DNA of 12,204 nucleotides from Candidatus Beckwithbacteria bacterium (GCA_012798485.1 JAAZND010000053.1:1-12204); one strand, 5' to 3'; counted from the first letter of the stretch, positions 1 to 7,658 are shown. Numbers and translations: made by a program. Notes: generated from the sequence alone by a model not told the origin.

Positions 1-1929
1 CCTCTTGTTTTGACTGGCGGTTTCAAATCAGAAATCACCATTGAAGAATTGATGAAGCATCTCAAAGGTCCAGATTTTCCCACTGGCGCTAATATTTATA
101 ATCCAGAAGACATCAGAGAAGTTTATTTAAACGGTAAGGGCAGAATTTTGATGCGCGCTACCACTGAAATTGAAGAAGTCAAAGATAGAAATCGTATTGT
201 CATTACCGAAATTCCTTATCAGGTTAACAAATCAAAATTAATTATTGATATCGCCAATTTAGTTAAGGATAAAAAGGTAATCGGTATTACCGATATTCGC
301 GATGAATCTGATCGAAGAGGAATGCGCGTTGTCATTGAACTCAAAAGAGGCACGAGAGCCAAATCAATTTTGAATAATTTATACAAATTCACTGATTTGC
401 AATGTATTTTTTCTGCCAACATGGTGGCTCTGGTCGACAATACTCCTCAGATTTGTAATCTGAAAGTTTTACTTTCGGAATATACCAAACATCGCCAGCT
501 CGTCATTGTCAGAAGAAGCCAGTATGAACTCAAAGCAGCTAAACTCAGAGCTCATATTTTGGAAGGTTTGAAAATTGCTCTAGATAATCTAGATGAGGTC
601 ATCCAAACGATCAGAAGCTCCAAAGATACCGATACTGCTAGAACCAATTTGATGACTAAATTTGGGCTCTCACAAATCCAGGCAGAGGCAATTTTAGACA
701 TGCAGCTTCGACGACTGTCTGCTTTGGAGAGACAAAAAATTGATGATGAATATAAACAAATTCTGGCTAATATTGAGGATTTAACCGCTCTGTTATTAAG
801 TCCAAAAAAAATCTTAAATGTCATTTCTGAAGAATTGAAAATTCTCAAAGAAACTTACGCCGACAAAAGAAAAACCAAAATTCACGGCAGTCTTGTCCAG
901 ATGTCAGAGGAAGATTTAATTCCCAATAATCCGATTTTAATTACAGTCACCAAAACAGGTTATGTTAAACGTATTCCAAGAGAAAATTTCAGGTCTCAAC
1001 AAAGAGGAGGCAAGGGTGTTAATAATAATATTTCTAAATCTGAAGATGAAATGGCTTTCATTGTAGCGGGCAATAATCACGACGATGTTTTATTTTTTAC
1101 CAACAAAGGCAAGGTTTTCCAAGTCAAAGCTTATAATATTCCTGAAGCTAACCGTTTATCTAAGGGTCAGGCTGTGATTAATTTGATCAACATTGAACAG
1201 GGAGAAAAAATCAAAACCATTATTCCTATCCCAGATCTTGCTGAGTCCAAAGGCTTTTTAGTCCTCGCCACTCGTCAGGGTGCGATTAAAAAAACCGAAA
1301 TTAACCGTTTTGCCAAGATCAAAGTCAACGGTATTATTGCCATTAAACTTAATACCGGCGATCAACTGATTGATGTCAAAACTACTGACGGCGATGATGA
1401 AATTTTCATGGTTAGTTATAAAGGTAAAGCCATTAGATTCCATGAAAATGATGCGAGACCCATGGGCAGAGCAACCAAAGGTGTCAGAGGTATTACTCTT
1501 AAACCAGATGATTATGTAGTTTGTCTGGAAACTTTCCCAGCCAAGGAAGATAAACCAGATGATGGCCGCAAAAAATACTTTAGAGATTTATTAGTTGTCA
1601 CCGAAAAAGGACTTGGCAAACGCACTCCAGTCAGTCTTTTTCCTCTTCACAAAAGAGCCAGTACAGGAGTCAAAATTGCTAAACTGACACCCAAAACTGG
1701 CAATATTGCTGCCGCTGAAGTCGTTGTGCCAGCCATTGAACAATGTGTAATCAGTACTAAAAAAGGCCAAGTGATCAAAATGCCTCTAAAAAATATCAAA
1801 CAGATTGGGAGAAATACACAAGGAGTAATTTTAATGAAATGTATTGGCGATGATTGTATTAGTGATATGACTTGTCTGGTTGGAGATGGGACAGACGAAA
1901 GTACAGAGCCGGTAAAAACTGAAAATTAA
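1..1929 (+). CDS. gyrA: DNA gyrase subunit A, C-terminal part (5' end outside window)
   Basis: GyrA breaks and rejoins DNA in the A2B2 gyrase that introduces negative supercoils using ATP. The frame is open from base 1, so roughly the first 220 residues, including the active-site tyrosine region, lie upstream of the window. The visible part starts near the conserved GPDFPTGA motif of the breakage-reunion domain, runs through the coiled-coil arm (about bases 480-870), and ends in the C-terminal beta-pinwheel. Six blade-like repeats are readable, each starting with a pattern such as TKTGYVKR, TNKGKVFQV, TRQGAIKK, SYKGKAIRF, TEKGLGKR or TKKGQVIKM. The sequence QQRGGKG at 997-1017 is a GyrA-box (usual form QRRGGKG, one change). 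The box is needed for DNA wrapping and is absent from ParC, so this is gyrase rather than topoisomerase IV. The tail is short and mildly acidic. Confidence 0.96.
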   Translation, partial: PLVLTGGFKSEITIEELMKHLKGPDFPTGANIYNPEDIREVYLNGKGRILMRATTEIEEVKDRNRIVITEIPYQVNKSKLIIDIANLVKDKKVIGITDIRDESDRRGMRVVIELKRGTRAKSILNNLYKFTDLQCIFSANMVALVDNTPQICNLKVLLSEYTKHRQLVIVRRSQYELKAAKLRAHILEGLKIALDNLDEVIQTIRSSKDTDTARTNLMTKFGLSQIQAEAILDMQLRRLSALERQKIDDEYKQILANIEDLTALLLSPKKILNVISEELKILKETYADKRKTKIHGSLVQMSEEDLIPNNPILITVTKTGYVKRIPRENFRSQQRGGKGVNNNISKSEDEMAFIVAGNNHDDVLFFTNKGKVFQVKAYNIPEANRLSKGQAVINLINIEQGEKIKTIIPIPDLAESKGFLVLATRQGAIKKTEINRFAKIKVNGIIAIKLNTGDQLIDVKTTDGDDEIFMVSYKGKAIRFHENDARPMGRATKGVRGITLKPDDYVVCLETFPAKEDKPDDGRKKYFRDLLVVTEKGLGKRTPVSLFPLHKRASTGVKIAKLTPKTGNIAAAEVVVPAIEQCVISTKKGQVIKMPLKNIKQIGRNTQGVILMKCIGDDCISDMTCLVGDGTDESTEPVKTEN

Positions 1930-1961
1930 ACTTTTCCTAAGACTTTAATCATAACTAAAAC

Positions 1962-2030
1962 TGTCATCCTGAACTTGTTTCAGGATCTTTCTTATATTCC
2001 ATGTCATTCCTGATCAAGTCTGGAACGACA
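1962..2030. repeat. Pair of short hairpin repeats (REP-like)
   Basis: Two related units lie between gyrA and the ATPase gene. Unit 1 (1962-1988) begins TGTCATCCTGAAC and contains the stem CCTGAA/TTCAGG (1968-1973 with 1979-1984) around a 5-nt loop. Unit 2 (2002-2030) begins TGTCATTCC and ends GGAACGACA; its ends pair over nine positions with one G-T wobble. Both share the TGTCAT-CCTGA start, so they look like diverged copies of one family. Similar TGTCATCCTGAAC-type units occur between genes in many unrelated bacteria (from memory). Unit 1 is followed by a T-rich stretch and could also act as a weak terminator for gyrA. Confidence 0.7.
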
Positions 2031-2045
2031 TTCTAAAACTTAAAG

Positions 2046-2074
2046 TTAATTTTTGCAATATTTTTTGATATAAT
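2046..2074 (+). promoter_or_regulatory. Candidate promoter of the ATPase gene, leaderless layout
   Basis: A perfect TATAAT lies at 2069-2074. The hexamer 17 nt upstream (TTAATT, 2046-2051) is a poor -35. The start codon is at 2082, seven bases after the -10 box, where transcription would be expected to begin. No Shine-Dalgarno sequence fits between them, so the mRNA is probably leaderless. Confidence 0.6.
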
Positions 2075-2081
2075 TGGCAAA

Positions 2082-4340
2082 ATGGAAAACACCAATTCCG
2101 ACACGAAACTCCAAATTCTCAAAATCAAAATTCCTCATTCAATTAGCAATTCTCTGGAAATTTTTAATAGTTTTTTCTCAGATTTGCATAAACTGCTCAA
2201 AGCCAGTAAAAACTTTGGAGCAAACGACAAAACTATCAGTTTGGAAATTTGTCTTGAACAAAATTACTTCCAATATCAAATAGTTACTACTAATAAATCA
2301 AGCAAAATTATCAAGCCATTGCTTTATACCAAATTTCCTAATTTGGAAATATTTCAGTCCAATTTACCAGAAGAAACTTTTTCAGCCCCAATTCTAAAGG
2401 AATATATGCTGGAAAGATCTCAATATTTTCCTTTAAAAACAACCTTTAATGAACTCAATGACCCTTATTTAGTCTTGGCTACCATACTTTCCAAACTTGA
2501 ACATTTTGAAGACAAAATTACTATCCAACTAACCATCAGCCCAACTTCTGAATCCTGGCTGAAACAATTTTTAAGAGAAAAATTTTTTATGCTGTTTGGT
2601 CTTTGGAACAATCTTAAAGTATTTTTAAAAGATCCTTTTTTGGAAAAAACTTTTATCAATTATTATGAAGAGGTTAAGAAAAAATATGATCCCAAATTAT
2701 TCCAAACTAATTTAAGAATTCTCATTCAGGGACAGGATCGGGATGAAAATTTAGCTTTAATCGAAAAAGCTCTGGACAAACTTGATAATGGAGATATCAA
2801 TGCTTTGACCAAAACTAAAAACCAAAACCAGAAAGAACTACAGGTTTTATTTAAACACAGAAAATTGACAGCTAAGCCTTTTCTCCTTAATACTCAAGAA
2901 ATTGCTGCTATTTATCATTTCCCCGATGAAAAACTCAAAATTTCGAATGTTGATCATATCAAATCCAAAAGAATTGAAGCACCCAATGATTTGCCTAAGG
3001 CTAAATTTTTACACTCTGACCAGATCTCCAGTTTTGCTTTGACTAATTATCGTGACAATTATCTTGATTTTGGCATCAAACGCTTTGATCGCAATCGCCA
3101 TCTTTATGTTATTGGGAAAACCGGTATGGGTAAAAGTAAACTGATTGAGTTATTAGTTTTATCTGATATTTACCAAAATAAAGGTTTTTGTATCATTGAT
3201 CCACATGGCGATTTAGCTAGCGATATTTTAAAAAAAATCCCTCAAAATCGTATCCAAGATATCATTTATTTTAACCCTGCAGATTTAGAAAGACCAATTG
3301 GTTTTAATCCTTTGGAATGTCATAGTCCGGAAGCCAAAGATCAGGTTGTGGTCGGTTTTATTGGCATTTTCAAAAAACTGTTTGCTCACAATTGGACTAA
3401 TAGATTGGAACATATGCTACGTTTTATTGTTCTGGCTTTGGTTGAAGCTGGAGACGCAACTATTATTGATATTGTTAAACTTTTGACTGATGTAGATTTT
3501 AGACATGACATTATTGCCAAAATCCAAAATCCGGTAGTCAAAAATTTCTGGGTCCACGAATTCAGTACTTGGAATGAAAAATTTGATAATGAAGCTATTA
3601 TTCCTATCATTAATCAGGTTGGTCAATTTATTTCCAACGATTATATCCGTTATACTGTGGGTCAAAAAAGATCAGCTCTTAATTTTTACCAGGCCATGCA
3701 GGAAAAAAAAATTGTCATCGTCAATATTGCTAAGGGAAAACTAGGCGAAGAAAACACTGCTTTACTCGGTTCAATGCTGATTACCAAAATTCAAGAAGCA
3801 ACTATGGCAAGAGTCAATATTCCGGAAAACGAAAGAAAAGAATTTTATCTTTATGTTGATGAATTTCAGCATTTTGCAACCGAAGCTTTTAATCAAATTT
3901 TATCAGAAGCTAGAAAATTTAATCTATCTTTAACCATTGCTCACCAATATCTTGGCCAGCTCACTGATTCTATTCGTAAAACTGTTTTTGGCAATGTTGG
4001 TTCTTTTATTGCCTTTAGAGTTGGTCCAGAAGATGCTAGATTTCTAGCCAAAGAATTTACCCCCAAAGTAGAAGAAGAAGATTTAATCAATTTAGATTCA
4101 CGTAATATTTATGTCAAAGTTTCAATTGGTGGTAAAACTTGCGAACCTTTCTCTGCTGTCACTCTAAAAATGTTGCAGGCTCAAACTGATTTAACTGAGG
4201 AGATTATTAAATTTTCTAGAGAAAAATATGGAACTTCCAGATCACAAATTAATGAAACTTTAAATGCTAATCCTCAAACCATGAATCTAATCAGTGGAGA
4301 AGGGGAGTTGAAAACAATCTTTGAAGAACCTATAATTTAA
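2082..4340 (+). CDS. TraG/VirD4-type conjugation/type IV secretion ATPase (FtsK-HerA superfamily)
   Basis: This 752-residue protein has the AAA+-like motor of DNA-translocating coupling proteins. Residues 345-352 (GKTGMGKS) are a Walker A motif. DPHGDL follows at about 373-377. YVDEFQHF with D593-E594 is Walker B, and AHQYLGQL around H621-Q622 is the sensor-type motif typical of TraD/TraG/VirD4 proteins. The N-terminal ~330 residues are a separate mixed domain that I do not recognise, with no clear membrane helix, unlike classical VirD4. No relaxase, VirB4 partner or pilus gene is nearby, so it is not part of a visible conjugation cluster. CPR genomes commonly carry such lone ATPases (from memory). 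The ATG at 2082 follows directly on a TATAAT box. The motor class is clear; the substrate (DNA or protein) and process are unknown. Confidence 0.85.
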   Translation: MENTNSDTKLQILKIKIPHSISNSLEIFNSFFSDLHKLLKASKNFGANDKTISLEICLEQNYFQYQIVTTNKSSKIIKPLLYTKFPNLEIFQSNLPEETFSAPILKEYMLERSQYFPLKTTFNELNDPYLVLATILSKLEHFEDKITIQLTISPTSESWLKQFLREKFFMLFGLWNNLKVFLKDPFLEKTFINYYEEVKKKYDPKLFQTNLRILIQGQDRDENLALIEKALDKLDNGDINALTKTKNQNQKELQVLFKHRKLTAKPFLLNTQEIAAIYHFPDEKLKISNVDHIKSKRIEAPNDLPKAKFLHSDQISSFALTNYRDNYLDFGIKRFDRNRHLYVIGKTGMGKSKLIELLVLSDIYQNKGFCIIDPHGDLASDILKKIPQNRIQDIIYFNPADLERPIGFNPLECHSPEAKDQVVVGFIGIFKKLFAHNWTNRLEHMLRFIVLALVEAGDATIIDIVKLLTDVDFRHDIIAKIQNPVVKNFWVHEFSTWNEKFDNEAIIPIINQVGQFISNDYIRYTVGQKRSALNFYQAMQEKKIVIVNIAKGKLGEENTALLGSMLITKIQEATMARVNIPENERKEFYLYVDEFQHFATEAFNQILSEARKFNLSLTIAHQYLGQLTDSIRKTVFGNVGSFIAFRVGPEDARFLAKEFTPKVEEEDLINLDSRNIYVKVSIGGKTCEPFSAVTLKMLQAQTDLTEEIIKFSREKYGTSRSQINETLNANPQTMNLISGEGELKTIFEEPII

Positions 4341-4405
4341 AATATACTTATAAAAAATTAGTAATTTATTTCGAATTTCGATATTTGAATTTCGAATTTA
4401 TTTAT

Positions 4406-4684
4406 ATGATCAAAACCTGTGGTCGTTGTAAGAAACAATTCAAAATCATCACTGAAGAGAAGAAATTCTTGGACAAAATGAGTCTACCTGATCCAGTCAA
4501 TTGTCCTAATTGCCGCCATGAGCTACGGATGGAGCAAAGAAACGATCGGCAGTTCTACAAATATCCCTGCGCTAAATGTGGCCAGGAAATGGTGACCACT
4601 GTCAATCCTAAAAAAGGTTATACGGTTTATTGTCTCAAATGTTATGCCGATTTTCGAGCCAATGTAGATCTGACAAAGGTGTAA
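4406..4684 (+). CDS. Small zinc-ribbon protein with four CxxC motifs
   Basis: A 92-residue protein from the ATG at 4406; an in-frame TTG at 4385 would add seven residues but has no better context. It contains four CxxC pairs, CGRC, CPNC, CAKC and CLKC, enough for two zinc-ribbon knuckles. The first half (KTCGRCKKQFKI ... CPNCRHELR) resembles the probable zinc-ribbon family often called zf-trcl. The second pair closes with GYTVYCLKCY. As I remember them, CPR proteins of this kind continue past the last CxxC into a cysteine-rich region. Here the frame stops at 4684 and that region is a separate gene starting at 4790. The role is unknown; metal binding is inferred from the cysteines. No Shine-Dalgarno sequence is visible, and the upstream DNA has a TTTCGAATTT direct repeat. 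Confidence 0.75.
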   Translation: MIKTCGRCKKQFKIITEEKKFLDKMSLPDPVNCPNCRHELRMEQRNDRQFYKYPCAKCGQEMVTTVNPKKGYTVYCLKCYADFRANVDLTKV

Positions 4685-4693
4685 AAAACTTAT

Positions 4694-4776
4694 ACCTCCC
4701 CTAATCTAGGGGAGGCTAGGTGGGGTATTCTCTTCCAATTAATACCACCCCTAAACCCTCCTAATTTAGGAGGGGG
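4694..4776. repeat. ~83-bp imperfect palindrome, MITE-like intergenic element
   Basis: The two 36-nt halves (4694-4729 and 4741-4776) are imperfect reverse complements, about three quarters identical by hand alignment, around a short AT-rich centre. Each half also folds alone: CCTCCCCTA/TAGGGGAGG (4695-4703 with 4707-4715, 3-nt loop, perfect) and CCCTCCTA/TAGGAGGG (4756-4763 with 4767-4774, 3-nt loop, perfect). G-rich and C-rich tracts of this kind recur between genes in CPR and cyanobacterial genomes (from memory). No T-run follows either hairpin, so it is not a plain terminator. The last arm supplies an AGGAGG upstream of the next gene, but at 16 nt from its ATG this is further than normal for a ribosome site. 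Confidence 0.8.
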
Positions 4777-4789
4777 AAAACAATAATCT

Positions 4790-5719
4790 ATGCCAATTAA
4801 TTTCCTTCAAAAATACGAACAATTAAAAAAATCTGTGCCAATTCCGGCAGTACGGGTAACGCAAATCGAGAATTGTGAAATGGTTGACTATACCCATTTT
4901 AGTAAACACTGCTACCAAACTTTTGTCGTCATGGCTTCTGAAAATATCTTATATTCAACTCTCAGTGTTGGCAAAAATTTAGTTGACTGTGAATTGTGTA
5001 TATTCAGTGAGCTGTGTTATGGATGTATTCAGACTTCAAATAGCTATGGCTGCAGCTTTACAGAAGATTGTGATCACTGTCAGGATTGTCATTTTTGTAT
5101 TGGTTGCAATAATTGTCAAAATTGTTTTGGGTGTGTTGCTTTAACCAACAAGCAATATTGTTTTTTCAATAAACAATATACCCAAATAGAATATGGACAA
5201 AAACTTCAAGCTGCCAAAAAAGAGGCTGTAGCAGCAAATCATAAAAAAATAAAGGCTTTATTTATAACTATTCCTCAACCGCAAAGTCGACAGCATAACA
5301 ATAAAAATTGTCCCTATGGTGATTATCTTAATAATTCCAAAAATGTCTATTGGGGTTTTAATACTTTTTTTGCTGAAGATTCTGGTTACCTTTTTAATTG
5401 CGGAACGATTAGAAATAGTTGGGATAATACCTTTACCGGTGGAGGTGGGTCAGGAACAAACAATATTACAGCTATTACCGATGAATTAGTATATGGTATG
5501 GTTGGTGGAGCTAATAATTATGCCTGTTCTTTCTCTGAATATTTAAATTATTGTCGTGATTGTCATTATTGCGCCAGCTGCCAAAATTGCCAAGATTGTT
5601 TTGGTTGTGCTGGGTTATCTAAAAAACAATATTGTGTGTTTAATAATCAATTAACTAAAGAGGAGTATGAAAAAGCCGTGTCGGAAATTAAAAAAGAATT
5701 AGGCTGGAAAATAGTTTAA
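4790..5719 (+). CDS. Cysteine-ladder protein (two C-x-x-C repeat blocks), function unknown
   Basis: A 309-residue protein with 27 cysteines. It contains two long ladders with a cysteine at exactly every third residue: C94 to C115 (eight cysteines) and C255 to C273 (seven). Each ladder leads into a near-identical unit of the form FGC-x-x-L-x-x-KQYC-x-F-N followed by an EY-containing charged helix, so the protein has an internal duplication. The region between (about 165-240) is Asn/Gly/aromatic rich. The strict three-residue period suggests a repeating solenoid or a multi-metal binding face (inference). The start region NFLQKYEQLKKSVPIPAV matches, as I recall, the segment that follows the zinc ribbon in fused CPR homologues, which ties this gene to the one at 4406-4684. 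No signal peptide or membrane helix is visible. The 3' end is 5 bp from the end of the convergent recombinase gene, with no terminator seen. Confidence 0.7.
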   Translation: MPINFLQKYEQLKKSVPIPAVRVTQIENCEMVDYTHFSKHCYQTFVVMASENILYSTLSVGKNLVDCELCIFSELCYGCIQTSNSYGCSFTEDCDHCQDCHFCIGCNNCQNCFGCVALTNKQYCFFNKQYTQIEYGQKLQAAKKEAVAANHKKIKALFITIPQPQSRQHNNKNCPYGDYLNNSKNVYWGFNTFFAEDSGYLFNCGTIRNSWDNTFTGGGGSGTNNITAITDELVYGMVGGANNYACSFSEYLNYCRDCHYCASCQNCQDCFGCAGLSKKQYCVFNNQLTKEEYEKAVSEIKKELGWKIV

Positions 5720-5724
5720 AACTT

Positions 5725-6666
5725 CTATTCATTTTCTTTTCCATGAAATTTCTCATGCACTTTTTTTAGCTGAACATTCGTCACATGGGTGTAAATTTGG
5801 GTTGTGGCAATATTTTTGTGACCTAGTAGTTCTTGGACACTGCGAATATCCGCACCGTGAGTTAAAAGATCTGTGGCAAAACTGTGGCGCAAAGTATGAG
5901 TGGTTGCATCAACCGAAAGCTTTGCACGTCTCACATATTTTTTGATAATTCTTTGCACACTGCGCGTAGTCAAACGCATTTTCTCTCCTTTATTATCTTC
6001 ATCAACTCCCTTGGAATAACGGATAAAAAGTGGTCGCCAATCATCACTACGAACCTCTAGATATCTTTGGACCCAATCAGCCGCCCTTTGCGACAGAAAA
6101 ACCACTCTTGGTCGTCGTCCTTTCCCAATTACTCCAAATTCTTTCATTTTTAAATTCACTTGATCACGATTAAGGCTCACAAGCTCTGAAACACGCAGAC
6201 CTGTAGAAAATAGAATCTCCAAAATTGCTTTATCTCTAAGTCCTTTTTCTTCAGAAATTAAAGGTTGAGCTAAAAGTAAATTAAGCTGCTCGCTGTTAAG
6301 AAACTTGATCGAGCGGCTATCATTTTTGGGCATATCAATTTTTTCTGGAGACAGTACTTGATAATCTCTTTTGGTCAACCATTTTAGAAAGGATCGCAAG
6401 GCAATTAGATAATAGCTTTGAGTACTCCTTTTCAATGGCTGTCCAAACTGATCTGTCCGGCGAGAAAGAAACAGGCGATAATTTTTTACTAGATCCAAAT
6501 TAATCTTTTCTATGGTAATATCTGTATATTCTTGTTTGATAAGCCAATCAAAAAATTTATTTAAATAGAGTTTATAATTACGCAAGGTTAGGGGAGAGTA
6601 GTTTTTTTCAAGCTCCATGTGGTCTACAAATTCTTCGATCAAAAATTTTATTTGTTCCAGCGCCAT
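5725..6666 (-). CDS. xerC/xerD-like: Xer-type tyrosine recombinase
   Basis: Site-specific recombinase of 313 residues from the ATG at 6666 (an in-frame TTG at 6675 adds three). The N-terminal ~95 residues are the SAM-like core-binding domain (EEFVDHMELEKNYSPLTLRNY). The C-terminal catalytic domain has the full active site: R158 in STGLRVSEL, K182 in the GKGRRPR turn, H257 and R260 in THTLRHSFA, H283 in LLGHKNI, and nucleophile Y292 in TTQIYTHV. The length and motifs are those of XerC/XerD, which resolve chromosome dimers at dif; the sequence alone does not say whether it is XerC, XerD or a single-recombinase XerH/XerS type. About 700 bp upstream is a dif-like inverted repeat, a plausible substrate. 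A possible -10 (TATTAT) lies at 6697-6692; no Shine-Dalgarno sequence is evident. It is the only intact - strand gene left of the noncoding region. Confidence 0.92.
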   Translation of the reverse strand: MALEQIKFLIEEFVDHMELEKNYSPLTLRNYKLYLNKFFDWLIKQEYTDITIEKINLDLVKNYRLFLSRRTDQFGQPLKRSTQSYYLIALRSFLKWLTKRDYQVLSPEKIDMPKNDSRSIKFLNSEQLNLLLAQPLISEEKGLRDKAILEILFSTGLRVSELVSLNRDQVNLKMKEFGVIGKGRRPRVVFLSQRAADWVQRYLEVRSDDWRPLFIRYSKGVDEDNKGEKMRLTTRSVQRIIKKYVRRAKLSVDATTHTLRHSFATDLLTHGADIRSVQELLGHKNIATTQIYTHVTNVQLKKVHEKFHGKENE

Positions 6667-6819
6667 TTTTAGCAAAGAAGAGTTTTAGCTGATAATATGA
6701 GTAGTTTAAAATCTAGACAGCTATATCAATACTTTTTTTAACTACCCTATTATAAAAATCAACAGATCAACTCTCGAGTAAATTATTTTTTAAAACAAAA
6801 ACACTTTAGCAAATCTTAC

Positions 6820-6836
6820 ATACATTGTGCGACATA
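6820..6836 (+). repeat. 17-bp direct repeat, copy 1 (dif-like half site)
   Basis: The 17 bases here are identical to those at 7384-7400. This copy has five of the six core bases and the entire right arm (TTGTGCGACAT, 6825-6835) of the dif-like site. The position of the left arm (6808-6818) matches only about 3 of 11 bases, so it is a half site. Confidence 0.8.
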
Positions 6837-7371
6837 TTTGCCCAAAAAACAAGCTTAAAATCTCAAATAAAATAAATCAAAATCAGATTAATCTCTAATC
6901 AATAATTTTATTAATTAAACTATTTCTCTTCCATTCTTTTGCCTGAAAAGGTTTCAAGTTTTTTAATTGATATATTAGCAAAAATAATTTTTTACTTAAA
7001 CTAAGCTTAGTCACCAAAAGTCTTTAAATACTCTTAAAAAGTCCAGATATGGGAAAATTCATTAGAGCCATTCTAACGCACGCAAATTACTTTTGCTTAC
7101 CTTTGTTCATCTAAATGATCTTGCTTTCTATTACAATAACTATCAAAGAATATCTAATTGATGCAATTTTTAAACAAGAAAGCTTTAATCTTATCTTGTG
7201 AATCTAAAATTTCGGGTTTTAAGCTAATTAGAAAATTTTTAAATAAAAACCAATAAGTCGGGTGATTTATTTTTAGAAATTACTGATAAATAAATATATT
7301 TAGCAAAATCAAAAATTTATCAATAATTTAAAACTGGTAAAAAATAAGCCCCTATCTTAAAACCATAACTT

Positions 7372-7399
7372 ATGTCGCATAAGATACATTGTGCGACAT
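7372..7399. other. dif-like: Candidate dif/Xer recombination site
   Basis: The layout is an 11-bp arm ATGTCGCATAA (7372-7382), a 6-bp core GATACA (7383-7388), and an 11-bp arm TTGTGCGACAT (7389-7399). The arms are reverse complements at 10 of 11 positions, and the symmetry extends two bases outward (7370-7401). Aligned by hand with E. coli dif, 17 of 28 bases agree, including seven contiguous bases CGCATAA of the XerC arm. A Xer recombinase gene lies about 700 bp away. The near-perfect arm symmetry would suit a system with a single recombinase. Alternative: a binding site for a dimeric regulator. Confidence 0.6.
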
Positions 7400-7400
7400 A
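7384..7400 (+). repeat. 17-bp direct repeat, copy 2
   Basis: Second exact copy of the sequence at 6820-6836, same orientation, 564 bp downstream. It overlaps the core and right arm of the dif-like site. Confidence 0.8.
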
Positions 7401-7532
7401 ATAGATTTAAGAATATAAATACCCCTCCACTAAAAAGAGTACTCATTGCTCGTGTGTTTATTAATAGATTTAAATATCAAATAATAGATATAAATGATTA
7501 TTTTATTTCTACTTCAAGGATGAAAACAAACT

Positions 7533-7658
7533 CCTCTGTTAAATCCATTTTTCCACATTTATAAAATAACAGAGGTCAACAGGCGAAAATAAGTATTTTA
7601 ACCCTGTTTATCCTTAGGAGAAATAGTATCTAACTATATCATTTCCTCTGTTGACCCC
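7533..7658. repeat. Three-armed CCTCTGTT inverted repeat
   Basis: Arm A is CCTCTGTTA at 7533-7541, arm B is its exact complement TAACAGAGG at 7567-7575, and arm C is CCTCTGTTGACC at 7645-7656. B can pair with A (25-nt loop) or with the first eight bases of C. The bases following B, GGTCAACA (7574-7581), are the complement of the end of C (TGTTGACC, 7649-7656). Related ACTCCTCTG strings occur at 7530-7538 and 7786-7794. This could be alternative RNA folds or protein-binding iterons; no gene follows closely. Confidence 0.6.

Noticed and set aside
3386..3665. Overlapping - strand frames within the ATPase gene
   Set aside because: They are shadows of a gene with clear Walker motifs on the other strand.
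4695..4715. Perfect hairpin as a rho-independent terminator
   Set aside because: No T-run follows; it is better explained as one half of the larger palindrome.
7174..7199. ACAAGA/TCTTGT inverted repeat
   Set aside because: A six-base stem with a 14-nt loop is expected by chance in AT-rich DNA.
7549..7557. TTTTCCACA, a possible DnaA box hinting at oriC
   Set aside because: A single match with no cluster of boxes and no dnaA/dnaN nearby.
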